64,000 nt of DNA from Serratia symbiotica str. 'Cinara cedri' (GCA_000238975.1 CP002295.1:248001-312000), one strand, 5' to 3'; counted from the stretch's first letter, positions 51,822-63,012 are shown. Numbers and translations are program-made. Notes: a model not told the origin generated them from the sequence alone.

Positions 51822-52465
51822 ATAGTGAATTAGAGGATGTAAATTTGCTTGTGTAACTACGATATTAGGATATTAGATGAGCTTTTATTAGTGGTTATCG
51901 AGGTTGTATCACGTAAGTATTTTTTGAACATAATTTTAAGCATAAGGTTTATGAAAATACCGCTCTTCCCTATCGGTTTAGGAAAAATTATTTCATATCT
52001 TTATATGGCTCTAATGGTAACATAATTACTAAATCTTAATCCTGCTGCACAAATATTCACAATTGCTAAAAATTGGCACTGGTTCTGCTTATTAATCAGT
52101 TATTCTAGCATTCCTAGTATAACATATTTGTTCTATTAAGTTTATTAAACTCCTATAATAGCAGGCTAGGTATCGTTTGAAACCGCTTGATCTTTACAAT
52201 ATCTCTATCCTTTATGACTAGAGGGCGTAGCTGAGGGTATTATGTGGATCATTTAATACTATTATTGTTGTCACCGTAGCGCTTTCAAAAATTACGAATA
52301 TTAATGGAATAACTGTGTGATGGTCGTACTTTAATGTTGTAGTTGAAGGAACAAATCTTTACTTTTTGAATGTATTCAATATCGTAATAATATATTTATC
52401 ATTAACAAAGTTGAAGCAGTACTTTTTGTACCTTGAGTAATAAGAGGTAAGTTATTGTATATATT
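51822..52465 (+). pseudogene. pcm: pcm pseudogene (protein-L-isoaspartate O-methyltransferase)
   Basis: Pcm repairs isoaspartyl residues. Its corpse aligns with the E. coli protein over nearly its whole length. VVIEVVSRKYFFEHNFKHKVYENTAL (about 51890-51965) matches [20 protein letters not shown], then a one-base insertion. ALMVT and LLNLNPA follow. Then comes the SAM motif LKIGTGSAY (about 52065), ILAFLV, HICSIKFIKLL, QARYRLKPLDLYNIS (about 52167-52210), and GSFNTIIVVTVA (about 52245-52280). The end is FIINKVEAVLFVP (about 52396-52434), matching EFIIDTVEAVRFVP. At least eight in-frame stops and a few indels kill it. It lies before nlpD as in E. coli. Confidence 0.93.
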
Positions 52466-52766
52466 TTATAGTTTCATAATTTATGAAATGTTTTGTGCCT
52501 TTATTACTTGTATACAATATGTAATACACAACATATAAGATCTTATTATTTTGGTTAAACTAAGTTTTAATAAAACTAACTACTTTATAGTATAGCATTA
52601 TTGATTAAATTAGTAATGATTTTTTTGATTTACTAACGGAAGTTATCTATCGTTTAGTGGTAGGTTATGGTTTTTATATATTAGAAAATTAGAAAATAAT
52701 ATAAGTTTGGTTGCAATATAAATAAAATGTTGGATATATCGTCGATATTGCTGTGGTGGGGGAAAT

Positions 52767-53741
52767 ATGAGCACGAGGATTCCAATTATAAACTTATATC
52801 TGATTACTGCATGTATGATATTAAGTTGGTGTCTTATATCTTGCGCAAATAATACAGCAACACCAGCCCCTATTAATAGTTTAAGTAGTAACAGTATTTC
52901 TGTATTTAGTAATAGTGATGGCCAGCAGTTTAGATGTGATAGCCGTATTATTTATAATCGTAGATATAAGTCTATTCCTAAAGGTAGTTATAATAGTAAC
53001 ATATATATTGTGAATCATGGCGATACATTATTTTATATTGCCTGGATTACTGGTTATGATTTTCGTAATCTTGCTAAACAGAATCATATTATTGAACCTT
53101 ATAGTCTAAGTGTTGGTCAAAGTATTCAACTTGATAAGAATTTTACTAATGCAGGTAGTAAAAAGCTAATGACTACTAATGTTAGCAAAAGGGGTGCTCC
53201 TAAGTTTCTATCTAGTGATCAGATGAAAACTCTAATGGTTAATCATAGTTCAATTCATTCAAATTCAAATATTGTGGATAAAAAAATTGCATTATCCTCA
53301 GCAACCAATAGCATAGTAACTTCTCGCATTGCTTCAGTATCCGCGTCATCTATAAGCAGTACTTCATCGGTAAGTAATTGGGTATGGCCGGCTAATGGTA
53401 AAATTATTGATAATTTTTCTTTATCAGAAGGAGGGAATAAAGGAGTCGATATTGCTGGCCATATTGGACAAGCTATTTTTTCTACCGCAGCAGGTCGTGT
53501 AGTTTATGCGGGTAATGCTTTGCGGGGTTATGGTAATCTAGTTATCATTAAACATAATAATGCTTATTTAAGTGCTTATGCTCATAATGATACAATGCTA
53601 GTTAGAGAGCAGCAGGAAGTAAAGGCCGGTCAAAAAGTAGCTACTATGGGTAGCACTGGAACAAGTTCAGTGCGCTTACATTTTGAAATTCGTTATAAAG
53701 GTAAATCTGTAAACCCATTGCATTATTTGCCACGCCGATAG
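52767..53741 (+). CDS. nlpD: Lipoprotein NlpD (LysM + degenerate LytM, amidase activator)
   Basis: NlpD is an outer-membrane lipoprotein that activates the murein amidase AmiC at the septum. The 324-residue product (E. coli 379) has a lipoprotein signal with lipobox LISC (Cys26). A LysM domain at about 75-120 (IYIVNHGDTLFYIAWITGYDFRNLAKQN) is followed by a shortened Ser-rich linker and a C-terminal M23/LytM domain at about 206-320 (WVWPANGKIIDNF, GVDIAGHIGQ, GYGNLVIIKHNNAYLSAYAHN, LHFEIRYKGKSVNPLHYLP). The first metal His of active LytM enzymes is replaced (NKGVD), consistent with an activator, not an enzyme. It lies between dead pcm and dead rpoS, so any E. coli-like rpoS promoter inside it is moot. 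Confidence 0.93.
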   Translation: MSTRIPIINLYLITACMILSWCLISCANNTATPAPINSLSSNSISVFSNSDGQQFRCDSRIIYNRRYKSIPKGSYNSNIYIVNHGDTLFYIAWITGYDFRNLAKQNHIIEPYSLSVGQSIQLDKNFTNAGSKKLMTTNVSKRGAPKFLSSDQMKTLMVNHSSIHSNSNIVDKKIALSSATNSIVTSRIASVSASSISSTSSVSNWVWPANGKIIDNFSLSEGGNKGVDIAGHIGQAIFSTAAGRVVYAGNALRGYGNLVIIKHNNAYLSAYAHNDTMLVREQQEVKAGQKVATMGSTGTSSVRLHFEIRYKGKSVNPLHYLPRR

Positions 53742-53890
53742 AATACTTAGAATATGTTATGCTTTGCTAATGATATTGTATGTAGAAGCTGCTTACATGT
53801 TAAAATATGCAATAAATTAATGGAGGTGATGCTAATTGTAATAAAAATAAAATTAGTATTGCAGGTTGATTATTTAATATAATTATAGTC

Positions 53891-54002
53891 TATTAGTCTA
53901 TTAGTCTATTAGTCTATTAGTCTATTAGTCTATTAGTCTATTAGTCTATTAGTCTATTAGTCTATTAGTCTATTAGTCTATTAGTCTATTAGTCTATTAG
54001 TC
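53891..54002. repeat. Fourteen perfect copies of an 8-base tandem repeat
   Basis: TATTAGTC is repeated 14 times without error (112 bases), preceded by a partial unit TATAGTC and followed by TAATAG. It lies between nlpD and the readable part of dead rpoS. There are no spacers, so it is a minisatellite and not a CRISPR array. Confidence 0.98.
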
Positions 54003-54039
54003 TAATAGAGCAATAGAGAATAGATAATAGGGCATGGTT

Positions 54040-54690
54040 TAGTAAAACAAAAATTATTGTTTTAAAATATCATCTAATGTACATGATATGTGATATGCTT
54101 CTATTTTCATCAGATAATGTACTTATTATAGATTCCTATAAGGAGAAAATTTTTATTCTTTTTAGGAAACTTATGTGTAGTGATATGTTGTCGTATATAA
54201 TAGAAAGAAATTTTTATTTAGTAGTAAAATTGCACGGGGCTATAATACATAGCGCTAAATTTTAGTATGATTAGATCGGATTCTATAAAATTATTAGAAG
54301 TTGATTTACGCTTTAGATTTATTTTATTTATAATTTAGTTATCTTTTTCTATTAATATAACCTATAACCTAGTAGATACTTCAGGGTATAAATAGTAGAT
54401 ACTTAAGGGTATAAAATTAGTACTTATTTAATAAGTCTTATGTAATTTGCTTACTCACTTACTTGTGTTATAAAAGTATTTTCAGATTGTATTATTGTAC
54501 TCTTAGTAAGAAGTTTTATATATGTTGATAACTTAACGTAGTGTTTTATTTATGGTTGGTTTGCTATATGACGCTAATGTACTTATTAGTAGATAAATTC
54601 TATGATCCTCTTAAAAATAAAAAATTATGCTCAGATAATATAGCTTTAGAGGAGCTTAGTATTATATGTATAAAATATGCGTAGTATTAT
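54040..54690 (+). pseudogene. rpoS: rpoS pseudogene (stationary-phase sigma factor)
   Basis: Located directly after nlpD, as in E. coli. An open fragment at 54077-54265 reads KIFILFRKLMCSDMLSYIIERNFYLVVKL, matching [29 protein letters not shown] of sigma region 1.2-2.1. Next IRSDSIKLLEVDLRFRF (about 54273-54320) matches the LIRAVEKFDPERGFRFS region. Near 54556-54605 FGLLYDANVLISR matches FGLLGYEAATLEDVGRE of region 4, and about 54630-54665 recalls the final helix. Stops, frameshifts and a 23-base tandem duplication (54371-54416) intervene. The N-terminal part upstream, including the 8-base repeat zone, is not recognisable. Confidence 0.85.
54371..54416. repeat. Tandem duplication of 23 bases inside dead rpoS
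   Basis: AGTAGATACTTCAGGGTATA... (54371-54393) and its copy (54394-54416) differ at the central C/A and the last base. Confidence 0.9.
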
Positions 54691-56609
54691 ATAGTGATAA
54701 AAAATAATGTTGACCTACGCTATATAATTTATGGTCTATAGTGTTAACTCTTAGAAATAGTAAAGATTATTAATTATCTCATGAAATATTTCAATTATTT
54801 ATGCAGATAGTATCTATAAATTAGCTTTATGAGATTATTTTAATTAATAAGAATGTAGTTATTTAGTAAATAAATGTTATTTAATGCTTTGATTGTAGTT
54901 AGCTAAATTTAAGTAGTAATCATATAATAATAAAGTAATACTTGCTTTTTATGTAAAACTGAGTTCATTTTACCATAATGTATTGTTTCCTTGTATAATT
55001 AGCTATTAATTTGAAATTATATTGTACCGGATCGGTATCATGCCGTACTGTAATATAGTATGATATCTTTAATGAAAGATATGTATGATAGTTTAGGTAT
55101 TAGTAATACATTAATCGTATTTACTATTTAGCAATACTCTTAAAGTTTGTTAATGAGGTTTATAAAGGTCATTAGCGTATTAAGTATAAAGATCTGATAT
55201 TATATTATTTAAGCAACTAATAATATAAGATATATACTAAATAATTCTATAGTTAGCTCCATAACTTATTAATATCTATTGTAATAGTAGGTTCAAATCT
55301 TGATTTGATTGTTTTTTATTTATTGTATTTTTTCTATATCAATGTAGGCGACCTTTATAATATTACTAACTACATATGGAGCACGTAGATTATATAGGTA
55401 TAGATTAAGTCTATACTATGTGTTTTATGAACTATGGCCTTAGCGATCATATCTACTACAGTCTAGTGCATTATTTTGATTTTATCCTTTAGACATATGA
55501 TGATCTCATATTTTATTCTTATGCTATATATATTACTGGTAGTATATATAGCAGAGTGTATCTCTATTGGAATATTTATTGTTATATATATAGGTATGCT
55601 GCATAACTTATAATTATTAGTAATATATATACGCAATGTTGGCTTTATTATTTTTAATATACTATCTTAAAAATATTTATAAATAAGTTATTGAATATAA
55701 TAATTAATTATTAATAAAATATATATTTATTATTCCCTTATTTACTCCTATTCCTCTAGAAGATAATTTATCTTTAATAATTAAATTTATGTTTTATTTA
55801 TTATTATACGTATTTATACATTATTTTAATTTTAAGAATATTTTCTTTATTTATAGTTGTTTTTCTAATTTAACTTAATGACTTATTATATCTCTGTAGT
55901 ATTTTGCTCTTAATTTCCTCTTGAGGCTAAAATGGTTAAAATGACACTATACATTTAGTATGCTTACTGTTCTACTTATGAAGCTATGTAATATAATAAC
56001 AAAGGTAATCTCTAGGTTATTTATTCTTTATTAATTAAGTAATGCATTAATTTTACCCAGTTAAGCTTACGCTATGTGTAGCTTAATAAGCTATACCAAT
56101 AGATTACTTATAAATGTTTATTCTAGATATGCTAGATATATTTTAAATAAATAGACCAGTAGGGTTTTTATATCATATATTTTATTTTATTTTTTTATTT
56201 GCTATGAATTAGATTTATAGCATTTCTATTTTAGAAATTATGTTGATTTAAAAGTATTAGGTAAATTTTTATATAATAATTAAAGTAATAGATGATATAT
56301 GTTATCAGTGCCACATGTATTTAAATTACTCCGGTAGAGTGGCAATAATCAATAAATTTTTTATGATTGACTTAAGATATCTCCTAATACTAAAGATAGT
56401 ATAATTAACTATTAGTTTTTTTAAAAACTGCTTATTTTATGTTGTCATTTTAGTTATCTTGTCATAGTAGAACGTTAGTAATTTATATTTATATACGCTA
56501 ATTTTGTAGTTAATTATTTATATATCAATATGTAGATATTGCTTGAAGTCTTGGTGATATATAGGGTTAAGTATTAGTATATAATTTAATATATAGCGTG
56601 ATATGTCAG

Positions 56610-56677
56610 AACAATCCTAGTCTCTTATTGGATAAGTAGTGATAACAATCCCAGTATCTTATTAGATAAGTAATGAT
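56610..56677. repeat. Tandem duplication of 34 bases (four mismatches)
   Basis: The copies at 56610-56643 and 56644-56677, each starting AACAATCC, agree at 30 of 34 positions, so this is an older duplication than most others here. Confidence 0.9.
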
Positions 56678-57675
56678 AATTAGTAATCAGTATTAATATC
56701 TAATCATGATTATAAGAATGGCACTATAATTATCATATGGTGCTATTATCATAGATAATACTAGCTATTACTTTTGTAGTTAAATTATATATATTAAGTA
56801 AACTCACTGATATTACAGGAGAAACGCAAAACATTATAATTAATCAATGATCAAGTATCTTAAGAAGATAGTATGTTTATTATTTATAGTATATATTTAT
56901 GCAATATATTATTATTGATAGATGTATATTAAATGTTAATGCAAGGCATACTATTATGCTAATTATCATACATATGGTGACCATAAAGATATAATGCACA
57001 GTGACCTAGTAGGGCCTAGCATTAAATATAAATACATTAGTAAGTGTTGTAGAAAAGTTAATGTTATTCCTAAATTTTCATAACAGTATAAAATTATAAG
57101 AGTAGTTGGTAAGATATTACCAATATTATAAAATATTCTTATCTACATAGTAAGAAATCTATAATATTGTAATCAAGTCACGAAGATGATATCTTATCAA
57201 TCCTATTTTCAGTTAAACTAATGACTAATAGTATATAAATAAGATGATATTAATATAGGTGTAGTTAAGAGTTTTAATAAATATTAAACTTATTGAATTC
57301 TTTCTGTGGATATATTTTAGTAATAAAACATAACATTCAAGATTATGAAAATAATATTGGTTACTAATTTCATGCGTACTTAAAGTAATCATTATTATAT
57401 TAATTATTTGTTAAAAAATTTATTTCTTTATTTATTAATTAACTTGATTATAGGTGATAGATATTATAATATTTACATGATAACATTGGTCAGTTCTATA
57501 AGTAATTAATAGAAATATCCACTAAGTTAGATAACTATACAGTAATTAAGTCGTGGGTGTCTAGTATTTATTCGGAGTAATGAAACTATGATAGTGTTGC
57601 ATTTATTACACATATTTTAGACATAAGTATTATTTAAAATATATTACATACATATATTTTAATAACTTATTGGTC

Positions 57676-57705
57676 AATATCTTATGCGCTAATATCTTAT
57701 GCGTA
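57676..57705. repeat. Tandem duplication of about 13-15 bases
   Basis: AATATCTTATGCGCT (57676-57690) is followed by AATATCTTATGCGTA (57691-57705). Confidence 0.85.
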
Positions 57706-58149
57706 ATTTTAGTAGTATGCATTAGATTCTATCAAAACCAGTAAGGTACTTATAAATTATAATTAATGAAGTCTAAGTTTTATTACTGAAAATAGGTAAA
57801 ATATATATTTAGTAGTATATGCTAAATATATTTATGAAGTTTTATACTAACAGGAAAACAAAAATTGATTAATTAGATAATATTAAGAGTCAATCCGAGA
57901 TACTAAAAAAGTGAATATTAGTAAATATGATACGAATATTATTCGTTATAACTTTTGTCATTATGGAAGATTACTGATATAGCGCTTGTATTATAATTAT
58001 AGATAATGCAATTACAAAAGGTATATTTAACTTATTGACATAATGTTAACGTGAGCGAGAAAAGTTAAAAAAATATTAACATTGTTTAGATAAAGAATGC
58101 AATGGGTTAAAGTTTTGTAACTAAATGTAAAATATATGATACTAATTAA

Positions 58150-60450
58150 ATAGCGAGAAAAAAAATATTTTTTTTATTTAACTTTATTAATATTTTAGTA
58201 GAATATTAAGAAAAATAGAAAAATTAATCTTATAGTGCATAATGCAAATAAGGGGCATCACAGTAATTATTAAATGTGCTAATATTACAATTTATATATT
58301 AAAATATATCACTTAGATATCGCTAAGGTTATTACAGTCATAACTAAATATGTTATTAATAATAAAATAAATTATACGATAGCTTATAAATTTGTGATAT
58401 AAAATTATTACTAATCATATATAGAAAAGATGATTCAAATATTTAATAATAGATACTCTATTTTGATGAATGGTAGATAAAATATTATGTACAGTATTTT
58501 TAATTAATATATTATATAATTGAATTATATGTTAATGCATCTAGTAGTTTCTAATTTTACGTAATTAGATGTAGTGGTGTATTTTAGTTAAAATAATACT
58601 GTATAATTTTTAATTAATAATAAATTTTAATCTATTTTATGAATTAGTAAGCTTATCCTTAATTACACTCAAATATTTTTTAATAAATTGCATATAGTTT
58701 AACGTTAAATTTAAGAAGTTATTAGTTGAATAGAAGAAAATATAAATATTATAAATTTAGTATTTCCTAGTGCAATATTTTATATGCAGGAATTTCTATT
58801 TTTGGAGTAACTAGGTTAGAAGCTTTAAAAATTATTCATCGTAGTTTCTAACTACTAAGTAGAGATAGTAGTAATATATTGATTCTTACACTAAGGTATT
58901 TATTATCGAATAATAAGAATACTGGTGAGTATATATTTATACATAGTAGAGTAAAAGAGCGCTTGATCTGTTGATGTGTATAGAGCATTATAAATTATAG
59001 ATATTTACAAAGGTATTTATATCTATGATTTACATCATATAGTATACTTAATGCGATGCAAGTATTCAAATTATTATTTGACTGTGGGTCAGCATGTTAC
59101 AGGGAGAATTAGAGGTCGCCTACTATCAGGTTTATTTGTTTTTAGTGCGTCTGTACTGACGTTTATAAAATACGTTAAGTTTAATGAAGATTTAATTGCA
59201 ATGATCTATGATATCGGAGATAGTTATAGGTTGTATTGGGTTATGGCTACATTAACCTCAGGTTATCTTTTGATATAGGTTAATTATGTTATAGCACTTA
59301 TGAGATTGTCTCAAAAATCACTAAATAATTATCAAGGTACTATATTACAGAAAAATTACAAATTATTTATTGTCAGTCAGTATTTTAGGATATTAGGATT
59401 GTTTTTCTATTACCCGGTAAGAAAGTGAAGTGGAAATTTAGTGCCAAAGTAATAAAGATATAGTCAATGTAATCTAAATTTTTATATAGTAATTAAGTTT
59501 TTATATAATAATTTAATACAATACTAATTGTTTAGTATCTCCGAGAGGCGATCATCTGTATATAGAAAAAGAGTTTTTTGACATGTATCAAAAGCCAAGG
59601 AGTTATTTTACTAAATAAAAAAAATATTACTTAGTGTATTATACTCGTACTAACCTTATTTATTGAAGAACCTAAGTTAATATTTCTCTAAGTTAAAATA
59701 TAATGGTAGGTTATATATAAAGATTGTTTAATAAAAATTATAAGAGATTTTTCTTTGCTTAAAGGTAGTTAGGTGATCACAGCAGATACTAAAAATATTT
59801 GTTTATAATGATCATTATATTATATACGTATCTGTTACTTATTTTTAGGTATATATTTTAGGATTAATAGATGCAAGAATGATACATATTTCATGTAACT
59901 TTAGATACTTATCTATATTGTAAGAATGATCTATTACTAATTCGCAAATAAGTTATTGAGCTTGGTGTATAGTAGCACACAGAAAATAATCGTCCTTGGC
60001 GATATTACTAGATGTTGCATTACCTATATTCATATTTTTAGTGTTTATTTTGCCTAGTACCCTAAATATCTTACTATTCCGTATCGATAGATATGTTGAT
60101 TCTATATTTTTTATTTAATCTTATTGATAATATCTCTAATTATTTATTACAATTTACCTAGGGATAGCTAGAACTTAGTATATGAATGATATTTTTATAT
60201 CAGTTAAGAATTTATGATAAGTTATTATAAATATATCTAGTTATATGCAGTATTGTAGTTCTTATGTATGGTATTGACATTAATAATATTTATTAAAAAT
60301 TATTGGTCTTAGTTAGCTTAGTTTGGTATTTAGGTAATATATAGTTATAACTAGAGTCATAATAATATTATAGTAGTATTAATGTAAGTATCTAAAGAAT
60401 AAAATATTGCATTTGTTCCTTGAGTCTAATCATTTGATTTAGTGTATAAG
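58150..60450 (-). pseudogene. mutS: mutS pseudogene (DNA mismatch repair), minus strand
   Basis: Read on the minus strand, fragments follow MutS in order. At about 60415-60360 ILFFRYLH(stop)YYYN aligns column by column with ILLFYRMGDFYELF. YYLNTKLS(stop) lines up with QLLDISLTK, and QYHT(stop)E with the PYHAVE segment (about 60285). ITYLRISNRSFLQYR (about 59930) matches AAELQRTNPAELLYAED. VAITQYNL(stop)L (about 59240) matches VIASGYNEELDEW. ST(stop)(stop)LETT (about 58860) matches STYMRQTA after Walker A, and KIEIPAYKI (about 58800) matches KVEIGPIDRI. The 3' limit is estimated from the family length. Position and orientation, divergent from pncC, fit the rpoS-mutS-pncC-recA order I recall for Serratia- and Yersinia-like relatives. 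Many stops make it non-functional. Confidence 0.82.
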
Positions 60451-60583
60451 ATAGAGTAATCTTGCATAGAAAAATTATTGTATCTAACGTTTTATTGGCG
60501 GTAATCAAGGGTTATTTCTTTTCTTTATTAAAAAGATAAGTTTATTAATTAAGTCAATTATCTTGATGTATTAAGGAGAAATA

Positions 60584-61072
60584 ATGAGTAGATCCCAAAT
60601 GCGTCAACTTAGTATTTTGGTAGGGGAAAAACTAAAAGCTAAAGGGCATTGGATTACTTGTGCAGAATCTTGCACTGGCGGTGGTATTGCTAAAGTTATT
60701 ACCGATATTGTTGGTAGTTCAGCCTACTTTGATCGAGGTTTTATCGTTTATAGTAATATAGCAAAACATGAGCTATTGGGAGTAGCAGAAGAGACATTAA
60801 TTACTTATGGTGCAGTTAGTGAGGAGGTGGTGCGTGAGATGGCACTAGGCGCACTCTATGCCGCTAAGGCTGATCTCGCACTTTCAGTAAGTGGTATTGC
60901 TGGCCCAGACGGTGGTAGTAAGGAAAAACCAGTAGGAACAGTGTGGTTTGGTTTTGCTAATAGTAGCAATAGGTTGCTATCATATAAACGATATTTTATT
61001 GGCAATCGTAAGGCGGTAAGGTATCAGGCGACAATTTGCGCACTACAGACTACTCTTAATAAATTTTTATAA
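60584..61072 (+). CDS. pncC: Nicotinamide-nucleotide amidase PncC (CinA C-terminal family)
   Basis: PncC deamidates nicotinamide mononucleotide (NMN) to nicotinate mononucleotide, recycling NAD by-products such as NMN released by DNA ligase. The 162-residue product (E. coli 165) consists of the single CinA-C domain: TCAESCTGGGIAKVITDIVGSSAYFDRGFIVYSN, YGAVSEEVVREMALGAL, and the signature VSGIAGPDGGSKEKPVGTVWFGF. A TTAAGGAGAAATAATG ribosome site and start are clear. The neighbouring mutS and recA are both dead, so this gene survives alone in its cluster. Confidence 0.95.
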   Translation: MSRSQMRQLSILVGEKLKAKGHWITCAESCTGGGIAKVITDIVGSSAYFDRGFIVYSNIAKHELLGVAEETLITYGAVSEEVVREMALGALYAAKADLALSVSGIAGPDGGSKEKPVGTVWFGFANSSNRLLSYKRYFIGNRKAVRYQATICALQTTLNKFL

Positions 61073-61194
61073 AATCAGTCTAAGTAATGTATTATTTTAA
61101 TGAACAATATATGCTTATACAATATATAATCTAGTATAATTTAGGGTAGTACTGCTACACTTAATATTGTACAATTAAAGATTAATATTAATTA

Positions 61195-62230
61195 ATGAAA
61201 AAATATAAATCATACATTATATATGTAGGTATATCTACTAGGTAGATATATTTGATAGCGTAAAAATATATCTGTTATTTTATGTTGCTTTGTATTATAT
61301 TTAGAGTTAACAGTTAGATAATTAACTTAATTGTTTTACATTGATTAACTGTTGCTCTTTAGGTAAAATATTTTAATTTTTGTATTATTGTTGTAATGTA
61401 GTTTATTTATAAATTGTGTATCAATTTATATTAAGTGTATAGCTGTATAATGGTCTATATTTTAGCAACTCACCATAGTTTATTTACTAACTAAGATTTT
61501 CTGGTAAGATTATTAATATTTTGTTTATGTAAGTATTATTTAAAGTATTAATTATTTAATATTTTTGAAAATATATATAATATTTTTTTATATCAACAAA
61601 CTGGGTATGTATATTAATAACTTTTTTATTCTCAATTATTCAGTACCGTATTAAAAATTGATGATGCTTGGTCTCGTTCTGGGGTTATAATAGTTGATAA
61701 TTAATTCAAACTTACATTAATATAAAATGTCAAGACGAAACATGTGACTCACTTACAAGATTATTAGTATCTATCATTAGCTGTGTTATATATAATTTTT
61801 TTATAAATCTAAAAAAGATTAATATTATCTTAATGTTTATTATATATATGAATATTAGTAATATATTTAATAACTCTGATATTATTATTTATCATAATGA
61901 TATGTGTTTTGATACTTTTATTGATACAAATTATTGTTTATATAAATCTTAGTAGTATTGGTATCATTAAGATAGGTAAGGTTATATCTAGAAATATTGA
62001 GTGTAAGATAATGAAAAATTACAGCATTATTTAAGTAGTTGTGCCTCTTGGCGTATTTATAAATTAGGTATTAATCATGATAGTAGGTTAATGAGTATCA
62101 GAGTTAAGTATAAATGATGAGTAATATATGCGTTTAGTATAACTATAAAGGTAAGATAATTAGTTAAAGTATAACTAATGTCCGTAACGTTTTAGAAAAA
62201 AGATAATTACTGTTATTATATTTAATTAAA
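61195..62230 (+). pseudogene. recA: recA pseudogene (recombinase)
   Basis: The expected recA position between pncC and alaS holds a clear corpse. FIY(stop)LRFSGKIINILFM (about 61480-61530) matches VEIYGPESSGKTTLTLQV including Walker A. KLGMYINNFF (61598-61627) matches KLGVDIDNLL. IDDAWSRSGVIIVDN (about 61655-61700) matches ICDALARSGAVDVIVVDS with three codons lost. LTYKIISIYH matches LAARMMSQAM. VYINLSSIGIIKIGK (61936-61980) matches VRLDIRRIGAVKEGE, and RIYKLGINHDSRLMSIRVK (about 62053-62110) matches the [20 protein letters not shown] region. The end is NVLEKR(stop)LLLL near 62215. Many stops and indels intervene. The N-terminal quarter is only weakly traceable. Confidence 0.92.
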
Positions 62231-62626
62231 AATTAGTGATTTTTGTTGCATGATTAAGCAAAGAAATTATTTTATTATTAGCTAGTATACTGATAGTTTC
62301 CAATTGATAACGGTAATCAATTATTATTGCTGCCTATGGAACATTGATAGGTATGTGTTCTTATTATTTTAATTAATTAAATTTATATAATGTAGATATG
62401 CATAATACAAAATTTGTTTAGTTACGACATACCTTTATGATGATATTGTCTCAATAGTATTAAGGTAATATATAAATTTGTTGTATTTAATTAATATTGG
62501 ATACTAAATGTGGAGATAGGATAAATGTTATATTCTGACATCTAAGCTCTTAAGGATATGATTAATTAAATTATTAAATATTATTATTAGTACAATAGGT
62601 CTGATTGTTAAAATGTGCCATATATT

Positions 62627-62657
62627 ATGCTATATCACTTTGCAAGTGATATAGCAT
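62627..62657. terminator. Perfect 14-bp hairpin upstream of alaS
   Basis: ATGCTATATCACTT (62627-62640) and AAGTGATATAGCAT (62644-62657) pair without mismatch around a TGC loop, with moderately T-rich flanks. It is probably the surviving terminator of the recA/recX unit, because it lies downstream of the recA corpse and about 375 bases before alaS. Confidence 0.6.
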
Positions 62658-63003
62658 TTAACTTATTTACATTATATTTTGTGTAAAATATTATACATAA
62701 AAATTAGAGTTAGCTGTGTTATTTAATTGCCATCTTAACTTGTAAAAATTATTGAAATAACTTTTATATCGGGTCCTTAGTGAAGATTTTGCTTATACAT
62801 TGTAAAATAAAATTTAAATTTATATTTTATTCACGTTATCGTAGTTTTTTTGCAGAAATAAATATGGGTAATGTACTATGATTTTAGTGCTTTTCTCTAT
62901 ATGAATGGGGGTTTTTAAGATTTTTCAAAAAAAATTTATAGTATTTCTATTTTTTGTCGGTCACTAGATAACCTTAATAGTCAGGATTAGGTATGTTCTT
63001 GTA

Positions 63004-63012
63004 TGCTATTAT
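63004..63012 (+). promoter_or_regulatory. Possible extended -10 for alaS
   Basis: TGCTATTAT lies 21 bases before the alaS ATG, with a CGGAAAAG ribosome site between. No good -35 is seen, and such matches are frequent in AT-rich DNA. Confidence 0.3.

Larger units (their letters stand above)
54691..58149. other. 3.4-kb gene desert between rpoS and mutS remnants
   Basis: No gene recognised on either strand. Tandem duplications of 34 bases (56610-56677) and 15 bases (57676-57705) occur, and small palindromes such as ATATCTTT/AAAGATAT near 55063. The latter half may include eroded 3' sequence of mutS. Confidence 0.55.

Noticed and set aside
53891-54002. Repeat block considered as a CRISPR array
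   Set aside because: The 8-base units are directly adjacent with no spacers, and no cas gene is nearby.
54077-54265. 62-codon open frame as a new small protein
   Set aside because: Its second half matches RpoS and it sits in the rpoS slot; treated as part of the pseudogene.
55285-55312. GGTTCAAATC, resembling a tRNA T-loop
   Set aside because: The flanks do not form a T stem or acceptor stem and no anticodon arm lies upstream.
59051-59278. Open frame of 75 codons on the plus strand
   Set aside because: It lies antisense to a stretch that aligns with MutS on the minus strand; no ribosome site or recognisable domain.
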